A stretch of 64,000 nucleotides of DNA from JAPPLB01 sp965204095 (GCA_965204095.1 OZ241991.1:1488001-1552000), one strand, 5' to 3'. Positions 53,315 to 61,588 are shown, numbered from the stretch's first letter. Made by a program: numbers and translations. Notes: generated by a model from the sequence alone, not told the origin.

Positions 53315-55491
53315 GAATTGGACTACTCCTGGCGGCCTCAGCGCTGCCGCTCTCGATCGCAAACGCCGAGATCGGATTTGTGGACGACATTGCCCCGATC
53401 CTGACTCGGAAAGGCTGCTCCGGATCGAACTGCCACGGTTCGGTCCGTGGTAAGAACGGCTTCAAACTCTCGCTGTTCAATTCCGATACCGAAGAAGACT
53501 TCAAAGAGATCCTTTCCAACGACGATGGCCGCCGGGTGAATTGGGAGCAGCTTGAACAGTCGCTCATCCTGCGAAAGCCGTCTTTCCAGATGACTCATGG
53601 TGGCGGGGTGAGATTCGCCATCGATTCCTCCGAGTATCGAACCATCCTGGAGTGGCTTGCCTCGGGCGCCCCGTACCGGGTACCGGGCCGGCCGGAGTTG
53701 AGAAACCTCGAAGTATCACCCGCAGAGACCATTCTGGAGGGTCCCGAAACGGAACAGCGCTTGACGGTCATGGGAATCTACTCCGACGGCAGCCGGCGCG
53801 ACCTCTCTCGAACCGTCAATTACAACGCCCAGGAGGAAACCGTCGCTGCCGTGGACGACTCGGGCAAAGTCACGGCCCGCGCGCGCGGTGAGACCGCCAT
53901 CATGGTCCGGATGCCCGGTCTGGCGGCAGTGGCGCGCATTGCCGTCATTACCGAGGCCCCCTCCGCGGATTACCCGCGAGTTCCGCGCAACAACCTGATC
54001 GACGAACTCGTGTTCGACAAGCTGCGGAAGCTGGGTATCGTTGCCTCGGACCTGGCCGATGACGAGGTCTTCATTCGTCGCGTTTACCTCGACACCATCG
54101 GCGTGCTGCCGACGCCCGAGGAGACGAATCGTTTCCTTGCTTCCCGCGATCCCGACAAACGCGGGAAGCTCATCGATCACCTTCTCGAGCGGCCCGAATA
54201 CGCGCAGCTCTGGGCCGCGGTCATGGCCGACTTGTTCCAGGTGGGCTGGGGGACCGGACTCAAGGGCGGCTATCAGTTGTTCCAATGGCTCCGCGGTTCC
54301 TTGGCCGAGAACAAGCCTTACGATCGCCTTGTTCGAGAACTTCTCATGGGAAGCGGCCCGTTCGTCTACACGCCGACGCCCAATTTCTTCGTGGGCTTGA
54401 TGCAGGGTCCGGAAGGAATGGCGACCCAGTTCAGCCAGGCTGTCCTTGGCGTCAGGCTGGAGTGCGCCAAATGCCACGACCACCCTTTCGAACGTTGGTC
54501 TCGGGATGACTACTTCGGCTTGGCGGCGTTTTTCTCTCGACTGGAAAGGAAAGAGGAGCCCTACGGCCGCTTCGAGCACACCGTCGCGGTCCGTCCCGAT
54601 CACAAACCCGTCTATGACTACCTCAACAACAAGGAGTTGAAACATCCCGAGACGGGCGAATACGTCCGCGCGAAGTTTCTCGGGGGCGGCTATGCGGAGG
54701 ATGGTCCGGGAGAGGACCCGCGCCCCAAGCTGGCGGAGTGGTTGAGCCGTGCGGACAACCCGTATTTCGCTCGGGCCATCGTGAACCGCATTTGGAAGCA
54801 CTACATGGGAAGAGGCCTCGTCGAAGGCGTGGATGACTTCCGCATTACGAACCCGCCTTCGAATGAGGCGTTGTTGGGCGCCCTGGCCGGTTACTTCATC
54901 GAAGGACAATTCGATCTGAAACACCTCATGCGGCTCATCCTGAAGTCGCGGGCGTACCAGCTCTCGGCCGTGCCGAACGAAACCAATCGTGACGATACGA
55001 TCAACTATTCTCGTTTCTATCTCAAGCGCCTGATGTCGGAGGTGCTCTTTGATGCGATGGGCCAGGTCGCCGGCAAACGCCTGAAGATCCCCGGGAGCCC
55101 GCCTGGAGAGAGGGCGATCTCGGTCGCCGTGGGTTCGGGGAACTACTTCATGAAGACGTTCGGCAAGTCCGAGTTTCGCGATGTCATTTGTGAACGCGAC
55201 CACCAGCCGACGGTCACCCAGGCCATGCAGTTGATCAGCGGGGAAACGGTTCACGAGTTGCTGACCTCACCCGGCAACCTGATCGATAAGCTGTTGGAAC
55301 GAAAAGAGTTGTCGGAAGAGGAACGCCTCAGGACCATCTATCTCAGCGCCTATGCCCGGCCTCCGTCAAGCGTTGAGCAGACTACGATCCTCGCTCTGCT
55401 GCGCGATGCGGACGTGGACCAGAGGAAGGCCGTGTATCAGGATGTTCTTTGGGCGATCTTCAACTCGAAGGAGTTCGCTTACGTCCACTGA
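53311..55491 (+). CDS. DUF1549-DUF1553 exported protein with BIG2 domain
   Basis: 726 residues from ATG 53311, which overlaps the upstream stop (ATGA). Signal peptide (RIGLLLAASALPLSIANA), then a cytochrome-like N-terminal part with C-x4-C-H (GCSGSNCHGS) instead of C-x2-C-H. A bacterial Ig-like (BIG2) domain follows (residues ~130-225: LEVSPAETILEG...TAIMVRMPGLA), then DUF1549 (DEVFIRRVYLDTIGVLPTPE; LGVRLECAKCHDHPFERW) and DUF1553 (NPYFARAIVNRIWKHYMGRG). Shorter than the copy at 22647 and without its acidic insert. Works presumably with the DUF1501 protein just downstream. Confidence 0.9.
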   Translation: MRIGLLLAASALPLSIANAEIGFVDDIAPILTRKGCSGSNCHGSVRGKNGFKLSLFNSDTEEDFKEILSNDDGRRVNWEQLEQSLILRKPSFQMTHGGGVRFAIDSSEYRTILEWLASGAPYRVPGRPELRNLEVSPAETILEGPETEQRLTVMGIYSDGSRRDLSRTVNYNAQEETVAAVDDSGKVTARARGETAIMVRMPGLAAVARIAVITEAPSADYPRVPRNNLIDELVFDKLRKLGIVASDLADDEVFIRRVYLDTIGVLPTPEETNRFLASRDPDKRGKLIDHLLERPEYAQLWAAVMADLFQVGWGTGLKGGYQLFQWLRGSLAENKPYDRLVRELLMGSGPFVYTPTPNFFVGLMQGPEGMATQFSQAVLGVRLECAKCHDHPFERWSRDDYFGLAAFFSRLERKEEPYGRFEHTVAVRPDHKPVYDYLNNKELKHPETGEYVRAKFLGGGYAEDGPGEDPRPKLAEWLSRADNPYFARAIVNRIWKHYMGRGLVEGVDDFRITNPPSNEALLGALAGYFIEGQFDLKHLMRLILKSRAYQLSAVPNETNRDDTINYSRFYLKRLMSEVLFDAMGQVAGKRLKIPGSPPGERAISVAVGSGNYFMKTFGKSEFRDVICERDHQPTVTQAMQLISGETVHELLTSPGNLIDKLLERKELSEEERLRTIYLSAYARPPSSVEQTTILALLRDADVDQRKAVYQDVLWAIFNSKEFAYVH

Positions 55492-55503
55492 GAAAGGTCA
55501 CTT

Positions 55504-56799
55504 ATGGCTTTCCATTCATTCAGTCGCCGATCTTTCCTGAGTGTAGGTGCGCTGACGCTGTTCGGTCGGTTCAGACTGGGCGAGGCCCTCGCCTTGCGCG
55601 CCGCGGCGCCGGGAGGCTCTCCCAAGCCCGAAGATCTCTCGATCATCCTGCTCTGGCTGGCCGGCGGCCTTAGCCAATTCGAGAGTTGGGACCCGAAGCC
55701 CGCTGCGAAGGAAGGCTATCGCAGCAAGTTCGGGGCCATCCCCACCAACGTCTCGGGCATCCAGGTCGGCGAGCTTCTCCCGCTCAGCGCCAGGCATGCG
55801 GACAAGTACACCATCATCCGCTCGATGACCAGCCAGGACGCCGTGCACGAGTCGGCTCAGGCGTTCATGCTCAGCGGCCACGCGCCGCGTTCCACTTTGC
55901 AGTTCCCTTCTTATGGCTCGGTCATTGCCAAGGAGCTACCGCCCCGCAACGAGCTGCCTCCCTACATCCTTACCGGCGGACCGGTCAGGAAATGGGAGCA
56001 AGCAGCTTTCCTGGGCCCGAAATACAATCCGTTCCTGGCCGACAATCCGAACAAGGAAAACTACAAGGTACGTGACTTGGATCTTCCCCTGGGCGTGGAC
56101 TGGGCACGCGTGGATCGACGAAACTCTCTGCTTCGATTGGCGGACCGGCAATTCCGCCGCATGGATACGCTGGGAATCGTCGATGCCATGGATACGCATC
56201 ATCAGACCGCTCTGACGCTCATCCGTTCCGAGAGAGCAAAACGCGCATTCAAGATCGAATCGGAACCTGAAAAGCTGCGGGAGAAGTATGGCCGCACGTC
56301 ATTGGGCCAGGGTTGTCTTTTGGCCAGGCGGCTGGTCGAAGAAGGCGTGCGGTTTGTCAGTGTGCGCAGCGGCGGGTGGGACCATCACTTCAATCTGTTC
56401 AACGATATCTCCACCAAAAAACTGCCCGAGCTGGATCGCGCCTTTGCCGCTTTGCTGGAAGACCTCAACGACCGGGGCATGCTCGGAACGACGATGGTCA
56501 TCGTCGGCACCGAGTTCGGGCGCACTCCGGAGATCAACGTCAACGATGGTCGAGACCACTGGCCTGCCGCTTTCTCTCTCGTCACGGCTGGCGGCGGTGT
56601 CGAGGGGGGAAGGACGCTCGGCGCGACCGACCAGAATTGCTGGGAGGTCATCGAGCGGCCAATCCACGTTCCCGATTTCATCGCCACCATCTACGCCAAG
56701 CTGGGCATTGATTATCACCAGATGTACCAGAGCAACGTCGGACGCCCCGTTCGGGTGATTGACGAGCCCTTTGAAGCTGTTCAAGAACTGCTCACTTGA
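55504..56799 (+). CDS. DUF1501 protein, Tat-exported
   Basis: 431 residues, ATG 12 bases after the DUF1553 stop. Twin-arginine signal (HSFSRRSFLSVGALTLFGRF). DUF1501 blocks: SIILLWLAGGLSQFESWDPK, HESAQAFMLSGHAPRS, SYGSVIAKELP, LEDLNDRGMLGTTMVIVGTE, FGRTPEINVNDGRDHWPAAF, SLVTAGGGVEGGRTLGATD. Somewhat shorter than the copy at 26212. Third gene of the coupled PPC / DUF1553 / DUF1501 set. Downstream the region turns into a run of F1 repeats. Confidence 0.92.
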   Translation: MAFHSFSRRSFLSVGALTLFGRFRLGEALALRAAAPGGSPKPEDLSIILLWLAGGLSQFESWDPKPAAKEGYRSKFGAIPTNVSGIQVGELLPLSARHADKYTIIRSMTSQDAVHESAQAFMLSGHAPRSTLQFPSYGSVIAKELPPRNELPPYILTGGPVRKWEQAAFLGPKYNPFLADNPNKENYKVRDLDLPLGVDWARVDRRNSLLRLADRQFRRMDTLGIVDAMDTHHQTALTLIRSERAKRAFKIESEPEKLREKYGRTSLGQGCLLARRLVEEGVRFVSVRSGGWDHHFNLFNDISTKKLPELDRAFAALLEDLNDRGMLGTTMVIVGTEFGRTPEINVNDGRDHWPAAFSLVTAGGGVEGGRTLGATDQNCWEVIERPIHVPDFIATIYAKLGIDYHQMYQSNVGRPVRVIDEPFEAVQELLT

Positions 56800-56849
56800 T
56801 CCGCCAACTCCTGCGTGCACATTCGCGGTCCTGGGAGCGCGGACATCCT

Positions 56850-57041
56850 TGCCTGCATTTCTCACCACGTGGCGAGGCGAAGTGGGTGAGAGGGCCGTCA
56901 GGACGAGGCGCGAGTCGGGCGGAGGAAAAAGGCGCGCGCAGGCGTACTTGAACAGTACGTTGAGCACGGCAAGCAAGCGCAACGAAGTCCTGGCGATCGT
57001 ATCGCGTGCTTCGACCGTCGGGTAGTGAGAAATACAAGTTA
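56850..57041 (+). repeat. F1 repeat, copy 8 (variant b)
   Basis: 192 bp. Before the hairpin GTCGGGCGGAGGAAAAAGG replaces the usual CCGCTTGG; copy 10 has the same variant. TG at left, TA at right (57040-57041), and that TA is also the left TA of copy 9, so the two copies are joined head to tail with no sequence between. The right end is decayed (GTAGTGAGAAATACAAG). Confidence 0.92.
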
Positions 57042-57221
57042 GCCTGCATTTCTCACCACGCGGCGAGGCGAAGTGCGTGAGAGGGCCGTCAGGACGAGAC
57101 GCGAGCCGCTTGGCGCGCGCAGGCGTACTTGACAGTACGTTGAGCACGGCAAGCAAGCGCAACGAAGTCCTGGCGGTCGTATCGTGTGCTTCGACCGTCG
57201 GGTGGTGAGAAATGTAGGTTA
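57040..57221 (+). repeat. F1 repeat, copy 9
   Basis: Standard length, TA at both sides. Left GCCTGCATTTCTCACC, right GGTGAGAAATGTAGGT. Apical hairpin CGTAC-TTGACA-GTACG. Its right TA forms the stop codon TAA of the minus-strand toxin gene. Confidence 0.93.
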
Positions 57222-57551
57222 GCCACCGCCACAAGCGACGGCGACAGCAAGAGCTTGGCACACGTCGTTCATTTTCTCCGGACCAACCGTACCGACGAAA
57301 TTCTTCAAGCGAGCCTTCTCGACCGTCTGGACGTGGTCCAGGTTCACGGCCGAATCCTTCTTCAACCCTTCATCCACTCCTACGACCACTTCACTGGGCG
57401 CTCCGCGAATCACGGATGTGACCGGCGCCACCATCACGGTGTGCAGTAGCTCGATCACTTCAGGCCGCGTTAGCACAAGGACCGGGCGGCGCTTATCCGG
57501 ACGGGAAAACGAGAACAGCCATATGTCTCCGCGTCTTATTCGTTCATCCAT
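57219..57551 (-). CDS. mazF: MazF/PemK-family endoribonuclease toxin
   Basis: 110 residues, standard MazF length. The N-terminal RRGDIWLFSFSRPDKRRPVL matches the family block (G-D-I/V-W, then R-P-V-L/V), followed by VMVAPVTSVIRGAPSEVVVG and the DSAVNLDHVQTVEKARL segment typical of MazF. Such toxins cut mRNA at short motifs. It overlaps the upstream antitoxin gene by 16 bases and its stop TAA is formed at the end of F1 copy 9. Both flanks of the toxin-antitoxin pair are F1 repeats. Confidence 0.92.
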   Translation of the reverse strand: MDERIRRGDIWLFSFSRPDKRRPVLVLTRPEVIELLHTVMVAPVTSVIRGAPSEVVVGVDEGLKKDSAVNLDHVQTVEKARLKNFVGTVGPEKMNDVCQALAVAVACGGG

Positions 57552-57769
57552 GCGGCTTCATCCTCCCACCCTTTGAATTCGTCTCCGAGGGCGTCATGGG
57601 CGCCGTATGCCTTCCGATACTGGCGTGCAATCTCGACCCGGCGTTGACGAGCCAGATACTCGGCTGTGGCTCGGCGAAGTACCGCGGACCGCCCAAGCTG
57701 CCGGACTTCTTCGGCCTTGTCGAGTCTGGTCAATAACTCTTCATCCATCGTAATCTGTATGGTTTTCAT
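57536..57769 (-). CDS. MazE-like/ribbon-helix-helix antitoxin
   Basis: 77 residues from the ATG at 57769 (MKTIQITMDEELLTRLDKAE). The frame continues to 57826, but the added part begins inside an F1 repeat and is not native. The N-terminus, a beta strand followed by two helices (VRQLGRSAVLRRATAEYLAR), is a ribbon-helix-helix DNA-binding fold; the C-terminal KGWEDEAAW part would bind and block the toxin. Just upstream lies TATAAT (57776-57781, minus strand) with only six bases to the ATG, so a nearly leaderless transcript is possible; no -35 box is evident. Toxin gene overlaps at the 3' end. Confidence 0.87.
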   Translation of the reverse strand: MKTIQITMDEELLTRLDKAEEVRQLGRSAVLRRATAEYLARQRRVEIARQYRKAYGAHDALGDEFKGWEDEAAWMNE

Positions 57770-57775
57770 AGCTAT

Positions 57776-57781
57776 ATTATA
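57776..57781 (-). promoter_or_regulatory. Candidate -10 box for the antitoxin gene
   Basis: TATAAT on the minus strand in an AT-rich patch, six bases before the antitoxin ATG. No convincing -35 box lies 16-18 bases further upstream. Confidence 0.4.
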
Positions 57782-57816
57782 TGTGGGTCCCGGCGATGCG
57801 CCGGTAGCGGACCGGC

Positions 57817-58009
57817 TAGACTGCATTTCTCACCACGCGGCGAGGCGAAGTGCGTGAGAGGGCCGTCAGGACGAGGCGCGAGTCGGGCGGAGGAAAAAGG
57901 CGCACGCAGGCGTACTTGAACAGTACGTTGAGCACGGCAAGCAAGCGCAACGAAGTCCTGAGGGTCGTATCGTGTGCTTCGACCGTCGGGTGGTGAGAAA
58001 TGCAGGTTA
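57817..58009 (+). repeat. F1 repeat, copy 10 (variant b)
   Basis: 193 bp, TA at both sides. Same internal variant as copy 8 (GTCGGGCGGAGGAAAAAGG). Left GACTGCATTTCTCACC, right GGTGAGAAATGCAGGT. The right inner arm reads GTCCTGAGGG. Together with copies 8 and 9 it brackets the mazEF pair. Confidence 0.93.
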
Positions 58010-58157
58010 GTAACTCAGCAGGATCAAGTCGTGCGGGAAACCGATCGTTGGAGCACAAGGCAAGCCATTCAAGCAAGCCGGAAACCGACACCTGCGAGAT
58101 AAACAACCGGCTTTCCTGTCGTGTCGAAAACGAACGCCAGGCGGAGAGCAATCGGAC

Positions 58158-59414
58158 TCAGAGAATCGGCTCCGTCCAGTTCTCGATGACGCCTTTGAGG
58201 TGAGTCATGAACTGATCGGCGACCGCACCGTCGATGACTCGATGGTCAAAGCTCAGAGTGGCGTAGCAGATCGAGCGGATGCCAATGGCGTCGCCCACCG
58301 CCACAGGTGCTTTGTGGATCGCGCCGAGCCCGAGGATAGCGGACTGCGGCTGATTGATCGCCGGCGTCGCGAATAAGCTGCCGTAGCTTCCGTAGTTCGT
58401 GATCGAGAACGTGCCTTGGGTCACTTCGTCGGGCTTGAGTTGCTTGTTTCGGGCGCGGTTGGCAAGATCATTCACGATCTTCTGCAGCCCGAGAATGCTT
58501 TTTTCGTCGACAGCCGGGATCACCGGGACGATCAGTCCTGCCGTGAGCGCAACGGCCATCCCGATGTTGATGTCCTTGTGGGTGACAACCTGGTCGCCAT
58601 CGAGCGAGACGTTGATTGCGGGGTGTTCTTTAAGCGCTGTGGCCGATGCTCTCAGGAAAAACGGCATGAAGGTGAGCTTCGTGTCGTTCTGCTCGAGGAA
58701 CTTGTGCTTGGCTTCGTCACGCGCCTTCACGATCACGGAACAGTCGATCTGATGAACCGTCGCCACGTGCGGCGCCAGTCGCATGCTGAGCGACATGTGC
58801 TCGGCGATCGTTCGCCGCATCGTCGAGAGCGGTTCGACGGTGTAGCTGCCGAAGCGGGCCGCCGGAGCGGGCCGGAAGGTGCCCAACGCCTCTTCCGAAA
58901 CGGGAGCGGAAGCAGGAACCTCCGCTGCGCTTGCGCGCGCCTTCAGGTAGGCCTCGATGTCCTTCTTTGAAATGCGGCCGCCTTGGCCGGTTCCGGTGAC
59001 TTGGCTCAGGTCGATGTCGTGCTCTTTGGCCAGCCGGCGCACCAGCGGAGATGAACGAATCCGCTGATCGCCGTCGGGTTTGCCATTGACAACCGCCGCA
59101 GAGGCTTGGGTTGCTGCGGGCGATGCGGCTGGTTCTTGCCTGGAAGGTTCGGCAGGCGCCTCCTCTTTATTGCCGTCCGAACCATCACCGATCCTCGCAA
59201 CGAGGGTGTTGATTTCCACGGTCTCGCCTTCTTGCACGAAGATCTCCTGGAGTACGCCGGCGACAGGTGCGGGCACCTCGGAATCGACCTTGTCGGTGGA
59301 GATCTCGAACAAAGGTTCGTCTCGCTCGACCTTGTCGCCGATTCGCTTCATCCATTTTGTGATCGTGCCTTCGACGATGCTTTCGCCCATCTGGGGCATT
59401 ACGACGTCGCTCAT
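58158..59414 (-). CDS. Dihydrolipoamide acyltransferase, E2 of a 2-oxoacid dehydrogenase complex
   Basis: 418 residues, three parts. Lipoyl domain, residues 1-75, with the lipoylated lysine in EISTDKVDSE (about K42). A proline/alanine linker, then the peripheral subunit-binding domain (SSPLVRRLAKEHDIDLSQVT). Catalytic domain from about residue 190, with the active site SFDHRVIDG near residue 388. Sequence resembles the succinyl- or branched-chain-type E2 more than the pyruvate type, but the substrate cannot be fixed. The lpd, lipB and E2 genes lie in order on one strand with gaps of 7 and 55 bases. No E1 gene is in the window. Confidence 0.92.
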   Translation of the reverse strand: MSDVVMPQMGESIVEGTITKWMKRIGDKVERDEPLFEISTDKVDSEVPAPVAGVLQEIFVQEGETVEINTLVARIGDGSDGNKEEAPAEPSRQEPAASPAATQASAAVVNGKPDGDQRIRSSPLVRRLAKEHDIDLSQVTGTGQGGRISKKDIEAYLKARASAAEVPASAPVSEEALGTFRPAPAARFGSYTVEPLSTMRRTIAEHMSLSMRLAPHVATVHQIDCSVIVKARDEAKHKFLEQNDTKLTFMPFFLRASATALKEHPAINVSLDGDQVVTHKDINIGMAVALTAGLIVPVIPAVDEKSILGLQKIVNDLANRARNKQLKPDEVTQGTFSITNYGSYGSLFATPAINQPQSAILGLGAIHKAPVAVGDAIGIRSICYATLSFDHRVIDGAVADQFMTHLKGVIENWTEPIL

Positions 59415-59469
59415 GAGTTCCTCTTATGGCTCAATAGCCTCCGTCCGGCGGGGGTGGTGCCCCCAGCCA

Positions 59470-60171
59470 TCACAGTTCCCGCATGGTTCGTTCGAAGACC
59501 GCCCCGAAGTTTCTCACCAGAGCGCGCTTGACGTCCTCTTGCGGCGGCGGCGATCCGAGCAGGCGCTCCATCGACGTGACAGGCCTCGTCAGTCCGCAGG
59601 GAACGATATAGCCGAAATAGCTCAAGTCCGTCGATACGTTGAGCGCAAAACCGTGTGAGGTCACCCAACGGCTGATGTGGACTCCGATGGCGCCCAGCTT
59701 GGCGGGACCGGCCCAAATACCGGTGGCCCCCGGCACGCGGCCCGCCGAGATGCCGAATTCGGCCATCGTGTCGACCATGACTTGCTCCAGTGCTCTGACG
59801 AATGCAAGCACGTCTCGCTTCCAGTCTCTCAAGTCCAGTATGGGGTAGCCGACAATCTGCCCGGGACCATGATAGGTGACATCCCCGCCGCGATCGGTCT
59901 CCCAATAATCGATGCCTTTCTTCTCGAAGACCTCACGCGGGACGAGGACGTTCTTTTCCTTCGCGTTACGCCCCATGCTGACCACGTGCGGATGCTCGAC
60001 GAACAAGAGACGATCAGGAATATCGCCGGCCTTGCGCCGCCTGACAATCTCCCGCTGCAACTCCCAGGCGCGCCCGTACGAGACACGTCCGAGGTCCTGG
60101 TATTCACAGATACGCTCCGTCACGCCCGGCCGGGCCTGTTTGTCCACTTCAGCTAGCGTCGAAACCGTCAT
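59470..60171 (-). CDS. lipB: Octanoyltransferase LipB
   Basis: 233 residues. Transfers octanoyl groups from ACP to the lipoyl domains of E2 proteins. Signature RGGDVTYHGPGQIVGYP, lysine and histidine block AKLGAIGVHISRWVTSHGFA, and the acyl-carrying cysteine in YIVPCGL are all present. It sits between lpd and the E2 gene whose lysine it prepares, beginning seven bases after lpd, so the operon joins a modifying enzyme with two members of the complex it serves. Confidence 0.96.
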   Translation of the reverse strand: MTVSTLAEVDKQARPGVTERICEYQDLGRVSYGRAWELQREIVRRRKAGDIPDRLLFVEHPHVVSMGRNAKEKNVLVPREVFEKKGIDYWETDRGGDVTYHGPGQIVGYPILDLRDWKRDVLAFVRALEQVMVDTMAEFGISAGRVPGATGIWAGPAKLGAIGVHISRWVTSHGFALNVSTDLSYFGYIVPCGLTRPVTSMERLLGSPPPQEDVKRALVRNFGAVFERTMREL

Positions 60172-60178
60172 GAAAGAC

Positions 60179-61588
60179 TCAGACGTTGATCGCCAGCCCG
60201 GCTACGCTGTTGAATCCTTCCTGTACTGCCTCGGCCAGCGTGGGATGTGCGTGGATCGTGGTCATGATCGACCCTACCGTCGCTTCGCTTGACATCGCTA
60301 GTACGGCTTCATTGATCAATTCCGTCGCGGAAGGACCGATGATGTGCACACCGAGAATCTCGCCGTATGTTTCCTCGGCAACAACCTTCACAAAGCCGCC
60401 GTGCGAGCCGAGGATGGATGCCTTGCTGTTGCCCGCAAAGGGGAACTTGCCGGCCTTGACGTTATGCCCCAGTTCACGGGCCTGGGCTTCGGTGAGTCCG
60501 ACGCTGCCGATCTGCGGCTCGCAGTAAGTCGCCGAGGGGCTCTGCAGGTAGTTGATCGGATCAACATCTTTGCCGGCGATACGGCCCACGGCGACAAGGC
60601 CTTCCATCATGGCTACGTGGGCGAGTTGCGGCGTGTCAGCGACGATGTCACCGATGGCGTAGACGCCGGGCTCGGCGGTTCGCATCCATTCATCGGTAAT
60701 CACAAAATCGCGGTCCATCTTGATCTTGGTGTTTTCGATGCCGACGTTGTCCGTATTGGGCTTGCGGCCGATGGCCACGAGCAGCTTCTGAGCGGAAAGC
60801 TCTTTCTGTTCCCCTTTCGAGTCGGTGTATTCCAGATCCACGCCGCTGCGAGCGTTCTTGACCTTGTTTACCTTCGCACCCACTTCCAGTCGGATGCCCT
60901 TTTTTTTGAAGGCGCGGGCCAGTTCCTTGGCAACCTCCTCGTCCTCGATCGGGACCAGGCGAGGGAGCATCTCGAGGATGGTCACTTCCGTACCAAAGCT
61001 CCGGAAGATGGAGGCGAACTCGACCCCGACCGCGCCCGCGCCGATGATGGCCAGCGATGGGGGAACATCCTCGAGGTCAAGGATCTCGATATTGGTGAGG
61101 ATGCGGTTGGAATCCGCATCGAGGCCCCGCAGCATCCGCGCCTCTGAGCCCGACGCCAGAATGATGTTCTTCGCGCTCAGCGTGCGGCGATGGCCACCGT
61201 CGCTTACTTCGACTTTGCCGCCGCCGAGAAGCCGTCCATAACCCCGAATGCTCTCGACCTTGTTCTTTTTGAAAAGGAACTCGACGCCCTTGGCGTGCTG
61301 GATCACGACCTCCGTCTTGCGCTGGTTGATCGTCTTGAAATCGAGTTCGATGCCGGTGTGTTTGATGCCCCACTGTTCGCCGTTGAGGGCGTGTTCGTAA
61401 AGTTCGGCGTAGTGCAGGAGCGCTTTCGTCGGAATGCAGCCAACATGCAGGCAAGTGCCGCCGAGCATCTTGTCCTTCTCGATGACTCCCACGTTGAGGC
61501 CGTATTGGCCGGCCCGAATCGCGGCCACATAGCCTCCGGGACCGCTGCCAATCACAAGAAGGTCGTATTCCATGTATGGGAGAGCCAT
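60179..61588 (-). CDS. lpdA: Dihydrolipoamide dehydrogenase (E3)
   Basis: 469 residues from ATG 61588; an ATG at 61573 (MEYDLLVIGSGPGGY) is equally possible, and neither has a clear ribosome site. The frame extends to 61852 without sense. FAD-binding GSGPGGYVAA, redox-active cysteines in GGTCLHVGCIPTK (about C46 and C51), NAD motif AIIGAGAVGVEFASIF, VYAIGDI, and the C-terminal HAHPTLAEA catalytic histidine are all present. It reoxidises the lipoamide of the E2 encoded two genes downstream. Divergent from rho across an 800-base gap. Confidence 0.96.
   Translation of the reverse strand: MALPYMEYDLLVIGSGPGGYVAAIRAGQYGLNVGVIEKDKMLGGTCLHVGCIPTKALLHYAELYEHALNGEQWGIKHTGIELDFKTINQRKTEVVIQHAKGVEFLFKKNKVESIRGYGRLLGGGKVEVSDGGHRRTLSAKNIILASGSEARMLRGLDADSNRILTNIEILDLEDVPPSLAIIGAGAVGVEFASIFRSFGTEVTILEMLPRLVPIEDEEVAKELARAFKKKGIRLEVGAKVNKVKNARSGVDLEYTDSKGEQKELSAQKLLVAIGRKPNTDNVGIENTKIKMDRDFVITDEWMRTAEPGVYAIGDIVADTPQLAHVAMMEGLVAVGRIAGKDVDPINYLQSPSATYCEPQIGSVGLTEAQARELGHNVKAGKFPFAGNSKASILGSHGGFVKVVAEETYGEILGVHIIGPSATELINEAVLAMSSEATVGSIMTTIHAHPTLAEAVQEGFNSVAGLAINV

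Noticed and set aside
56850..58009. Cluster of F1 copies as a CRISPR array
   Set aside because: Units are ~180 bp with internal stems, have no regular unique spacers, and no cas genes are present.
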